A stretch of 9,335 bases of DNA. Source: Flavobacteriaceae bacterium (GTDB lineage Bacteria; Bacteroidota; Bacteroidia; Flavobacteriales; Flavobacteriaceae). How positions within the stretch are numbered: the first letter of the stretch is position 1; each line of letters begins with the position of its first letter. The notes below the pieces were generated by a model. It was not told the origin of the DNA. It saw only the letters and a list, made by a program, of their open reading frames with translations, and did not search any database. Positions 8,001-9,335 of this stretch are shown here, in pieces. The translations under genes were made by a program, and so were the position numbers. The stretch lies in contig DAOVTF010000053.1 of the NCBI GenBank assembly GCA_030633225.1, positions 1-9,335 on the forward strand, in the 5' to 3' direction.

Positions 8001-8140
8001 GCAACTACAGTAGCATCAGGTAACCCTTGATTTGTATCATCGTACACATTACCGTGCATAGATGAAGTTGTAATCTGTGCAAATCCGGCTAATGAAACCA
8101 AAACAGCAAAGATTAGAGTGAATAAGTAATTTTTTTTCAT
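5018..8140 (-). CDS. Oar-like TonB-dependent outer-membrane receptor with carboxypeptidase-regulatory domain
   Basis: Outer-membrane beta-barrel transporter of 1040 residues, energised by TonB. A signal peptide covers residues 1-21 (cleavage after AGFA, before Gln22). A CarboxypepD_reg beta-sandwich follows at about 25-108, then EVIVQ (117-121), which is TonB-box-like. A plug domain spans about 135-250, with TKSGSNEFHG near 238-247 as in Oar proteins, and the rest is barrel. The chain ends in aromatic Phe (GLRYIF), as expected for Bam-dependent insertion. Myxococcus Oar is implicated in protein secretion, and Bacteroidota homologues are mostly uncharacterised, so the cargo is unknown. No susD-like lipoprotein gene adjoins it, which argues against a Sus-type glycan uptake pair. 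The only cysteines are a neighbouring pair, 616-617. A DINNDGSGVND loop (885-895) resembles a calcium-binding loop. The ATG is chosen because it starts the signal peptide directly. Its own promoter and terminator appear to flank it. Confidence 0.93.
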   Translation of the reverse strand: MKKNYLFTLIFAVLVSLAGFAQITTSSMHGNVYDDTNQGLPDATVVAVHTPTGTKYGSTTNLDGAVNLRNMRVGGPYTITISYVGFKTTEYNDIYLNLGKSYDFTAVLQSDSQALDEVIVQSTTDDTFGNDRTGAETSVGKEAIAVLPTISRSIDDFTRLDPSAGGDGSFGGNNNSFNNYSLDGSIFSNPFGLDSPTPGGQTGSNPVSLDAIEQISVASAPYDVTQSGFTGASVNAVTKSGSNEFHGTVYGYFRNENMTGDKVNGDKVFNGDLEQKQYGFSIGGPIIKNKLFFFANFEKDDRTDLGSAWTPNRGTGSASESRVLETDLIAVQNHLSSLGYDTGAYENFTHATESIKGIVKFDWNINDNNRLAVIYNFLDASKEKPAHPTALAFRGPSASTLQFENAGYEINNELNSILLELNSNITDNVTNKLQVGYTDFNDFRNPMSTPAPSFTILKDGSPYIIAGHEPFSINNKLEQTVFQFTNNLTYFTGDHVITIGFSFEKFNFGNSFNLGSYGARGVFFPTSGSVDEFINDPSIAGDLQAAIDADAGFSSIPAGTPGGFNWYKADFGQMAFYLQDEWTVNDNFKLTYGIRFDKPLYFNTKQYAQDFIDTQCCYFPFIEYFDPKTGDEVHFDSTKMPTNDILISPRVGFNWDVKGDNTFQVRGGSGVFTGRLPFVWLGNQVGSPNFFFYQVVDPDFKWPSVWRTNLGVDYKFNNGLVASTDLSYSQDINGAHVQNWGLKNPTGTLTGVDNRSIYVDADKNSFQNGAFVFTNSDKGRTFNWSAKLEKNFGHDFYASLAYNYLNAKNVNSIEAEITGDAFAGNPALGNVNDDVLTHSKYGNDHRFIGVISKKWTYGSDRWASTISSFMEYRSGNRFNYTYGGDINNDGSGVNDLIYVPTSSELNQMNFASPGMATDYENFIAQDDYLKDRRGKYAERYGATSPWVSRIDVKFLQDYNFKIGDKKQTVQFSIDILNFGNMLNSDWGVIQQPNSIQPIGVSVDENKVPTYSFDGNLTKTYGYDTSLASRWQMQFGLRYIF

Positions 8141-8169
8141 GATTAATTTTATTTAAATAATATTTTGTG

Positions 8170-8177
8170 CAAAAATA
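8170..8177 (-). promoter_or_regulatory. Probable -7 promoter box for the Oar-like receptor gene
   Basis: Minus strand reads TATTTTTG, matching the Bacteroidota TAnnTTTG -7 consensus, 29 bases before the ATG at 8140. The usual -33 position falls inside the rplI terminator hairpin and shows no clear TTG, so the box rests on the -7 match, its position and the need for a promoter after the terminator. Confidence 0.42.
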
Positions 8178-8178
8178 T

Positions 8179-8211
8179 AAAAAAAAAGCCTGTCATTTGT
8201 GTGACAGGCTT
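8179..8211 (-). terminator. Intrinsic terminator of the rpsF-rpsR-rplI operon
   Basis: Perfect 10-bp inverted repeat AAGCCTGTCA (8186-8195) / TGACAGGCTT (8202-8211) with a 6-base loop. On the minus strand the stem is followed by an unbroken T run (complement of the A's at 8179-8187). It is GC-rich against the AT-rich background and lies 26 bases beyond the rplI stop, so this is a strong Rho-independent terminator. Confidence 0.93.
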
Positions 8212-8237
8212 AACTTTTTATTAATGGTAATTGTTTA

Positions 8238-8690
8238 TTATTTTTTTTCAGCAATTACTTCAAAAGGTAAATCAACAATAACATCTCTATGTAATCTAAC
8301 TTTAGCATTGTATTTGCCAGTACGTTTTACTATACCACCAGCAATTGTAACGAATTTTTTTTCTAATTCATGACCTTCATTACCAAGTGCTTCAGTAATA
8401 TTTGCATTGCTAATTGAACCAAATAATTTATCACCTTCACCAACTTTTGCTGATATTTTTAACTCTAAAGCTTTTAATGCTTCGGCTGTTTTATTTGCTT
8501 CTTTTACAATACTTTCTTCTTTATGTGCTCTTTGTTTTAAAGTCTCTGCTAATACTTTTTTAGCAGAAGAAGTTGCTAATATTGCATATCCGTGAGGAAT
8601 CAAGTAATTACGACCGTAACCGTTTTTTACAGATACTAGATCGTCTTTAAATCCTAAATCAGCTACGTCTTGTTTTAATATAAGTTCCAT
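8238..8690 (-). CDS. rplI: 50S ribosomal protein L9
   Basis: Ribosomal protein bL9, which binds 23S rRNA near the L1 stalk base and helps maintain reading frame. At 150 residues it is full length. The N-terminal rRNA-binding domain (1-50) contains the signature DLGFKDDLVSVKNGYGRNYLIPHG in part at 11-34. A charged connecting helix covers about 41-75, and the C-terminal domain includes LFGSIS (89-94). ATG 8690 starts the canonical MELIL. It follows rpsR with a 15-base gap and no Shine-Dalgarno, as usual in this phylum. It is the last gene of the operon, ended by the hairpin at 8179-8211. Confidence 0.98.
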   Translation of the reverse strand: MELILKQDVADLGFKDDLVSVKNGYGRNYLIPHGYAILATSSAKKVLAETLKQRAHKEESIVKEANKTAEALKALELKISAKVGEGDKLFGSISNANITEALGNEGHELEKKFVTIAGGIVKRTGKYNAKVRLHRDVIVDLPFEVIAEKK

Positions 8691-8705
8691 AATATTTTTC
8701 TATTA

Positions 8706-9002
8706 TTATTTTAACATATCACCTACATATGGCATTAAAGCCAAATGACGCGCTCTTTTAATTGCTTGAGAAACCTTACGTTGATATTTTAACGAAGTTC
8801 CAGTTAACCTACGAGGTAAAATTTTACCTTGTTCGTTTACTAAGTACATTAAAAAGTCAGCATCTTTAAAATCAATATATTTGATGCCATTCTTTTTAAA
8901 TCGACAGTATTTTACTTTTACTTTTGTGTCAATTTCTAAAGGAGTCAGATATCTAATATCCGCTTTACTACCACCTTTTGCTTGTTGCTCTAAAGTTGCC
9001 AT
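8706..9002 (-). CDS. rpsR: 30S ribosomal protein S18
   Basis: Ribosomal protein bS18, which pairs with S6 on the 30S platform. It has 98 residues, slightly longer than the E. coli protein because of an N-terminal extension (about 1-27). The family core is clear: [10 protein letters not shown] (31-40), [18 protein letters not shown] (59-76), then [14 protein letters not shown] (79-92). It has a single cysteine (33), so no zinc ribbon. Its ATG shares one base with the rpsF stop codon (TAATG on the minus strand), which indicates translational coupling with S6, its assembly partner. Confidence 0.98.
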   Translation of the reverse strand: MATLEQQAKGGSKADIRYLTPLEIDTKVKVKYCRFKKNGIKYIDFKDADFLMYLVNEQGKILPRRLTGTSLKYQRKVSQAIKRARHLALMPYVGDMLK

Positions 9003-9335
9003 TATTTTTTCGGTGTTTTAGATTTAACTCTTTCTTTTCTTTTTTCTGCCCAGGCAGCTGCATGTTTATCTAACCTTACCGTTAAATAGCGCATAATGCT
9101 GTCATCTCTTCTAAATTCTAATTCATAGGCAGTAATTTCTTCACCTGCAACTTTGAATTCAAATAAATGATAAAAACCAGTTTTTTTCTTTTGAATTGGG
9201 TAAGCTAATTTTTTTAAGCCCCAATCTTCTTTGTAAATCATTTCGGCACCTTTAGAAACCAAGTAGTCTTCAAACTTCTTTACTGTTTCCTTTACCTGAG
9301 TATCAGATAAAACGGGATTCAAAATGAAAACAGTT
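9002..9335 (-). CDS. rpsF: 30S ribosomal protein S6, N-terminus cut by window edge
   Basis: Ribosomal protein bS6, partner of S18 on the 30S platform. The frame runs through the right edge: the first visible residues, [11 protein letters not shown], match the usual S6 start region (M..YETVFIL.P.LSD). The TTG at 9322 is therefore an internal leucine and the true start lies a few codons outside the window. Visible hallmarks are [20 protein letters not shown] and [20 protein letters not shown], followed by a lysine- and arginine-rich tail ([13 protein letters not shown]). rpsR starts at its stop codon with no ssb or priB gene between them. The operon promoter and any S6:S18 leader control element would lie beyond the window. 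Confidence 0.97.
   Translation of the reverse strand, partial: TVFILNPVLSDTQVKETVKKFEDYLVSKGAEMIYKEDWGLKKLAYPIQKKKTGFYHLFEFKVAGEEITAYELEFRRDDSIMRYLTVRLDKHAAAWAEKRKERVKSKTPKK

Noticed and set aside
8167..8373. 68-codon open frame on the plus strand
   Set aside because: Runs through the terminator and antisense to rplI; its sequence is a by-product of the ribosomal gene.
8407..8595. 62-codon open frame on the plus strand
   Set aside because: Entirely antisense to rplI with no supporting signal.
9320..9322. TTG as the rpsF start
   Set aside because: The upstream in-frame codons encode TVFI, matching conserved S6 sequence, so the gene continues past the window edge.
1..9335. A novel defence, mobile or biosynthetic system
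   Set aside because: All but one gene belong to recognisable families, there are no repeats, integrase or transposase remnants, CRISPR units or tRNA-linked attachment sites, and base composition looks uniform.

Overview
The window is AT-rich (G+C roughly one third by eye) and looks like ordinary chromosome from a marine- or soil-type flavobacterium (phylum Bacteroidota, probably Flavobacteriaceae). The evidence for this is an Oar-like TonB-dependent receptor with an N-terminal carboxypeptidase-regulatory domain, lipoproteins with short lipoboxes, start codons without Shine-Dalgarno sequences, TAnnTTTG-type -7 promoter boxes, and an rpsF-rpsR-rplI cluster with no ssb or priB gene inside it.

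Left part, plus strand (1-2366): the 3' part of a RecD/UvrD-type superfamily 1 helicase, cut by the left edge, overlaps by 20 bases the start of a lipoprotein PBP4-type D-Ala-D-Ala carboxypeptidase (peptidase family S13). These two are probably co-transcribed. miaA (tRNA dimethylallyltransferase) converges on them from the minus strand with a gap of only 10 bases. Upstream of miaA, and divergent from it, is a small lipoprotein gene of unknown function (3399-3905). It converges in turn on a minus-strand fatty acid hydroxylase/sterol desaturase family membrane protein (3974-4876).

Right part, all minus strand: the ribosomal genes rpsF (cut by the right edge), rpsR and rplI run leftwards and end at a strong intrinsic terminator (8179-8211). 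Directly beyond it is a candidate -7 box for a 1040-residue Oar-like outer-membrane receptor (5018-8140), which ends at a second strong hairpin terminator (4932-4969). The desaturase-family gene lies beyond that terminator and is probably its own transcription unit.

The genes serve general functions: DNA repair or recombination, peptidoglycan trimming, tRNA modification, translation, outer-membrane transport and lipid modification. They do not form an obvious single pathway. I found no mobile element, CRISPR array, tRNA, rRNA or defence cassette. No gap between genes exceeds about 150 bases. The least-explained items are the small lipoprotein, which has an acidic motif after its cysteine, and the receptor's lone vicinal cysteine pair.
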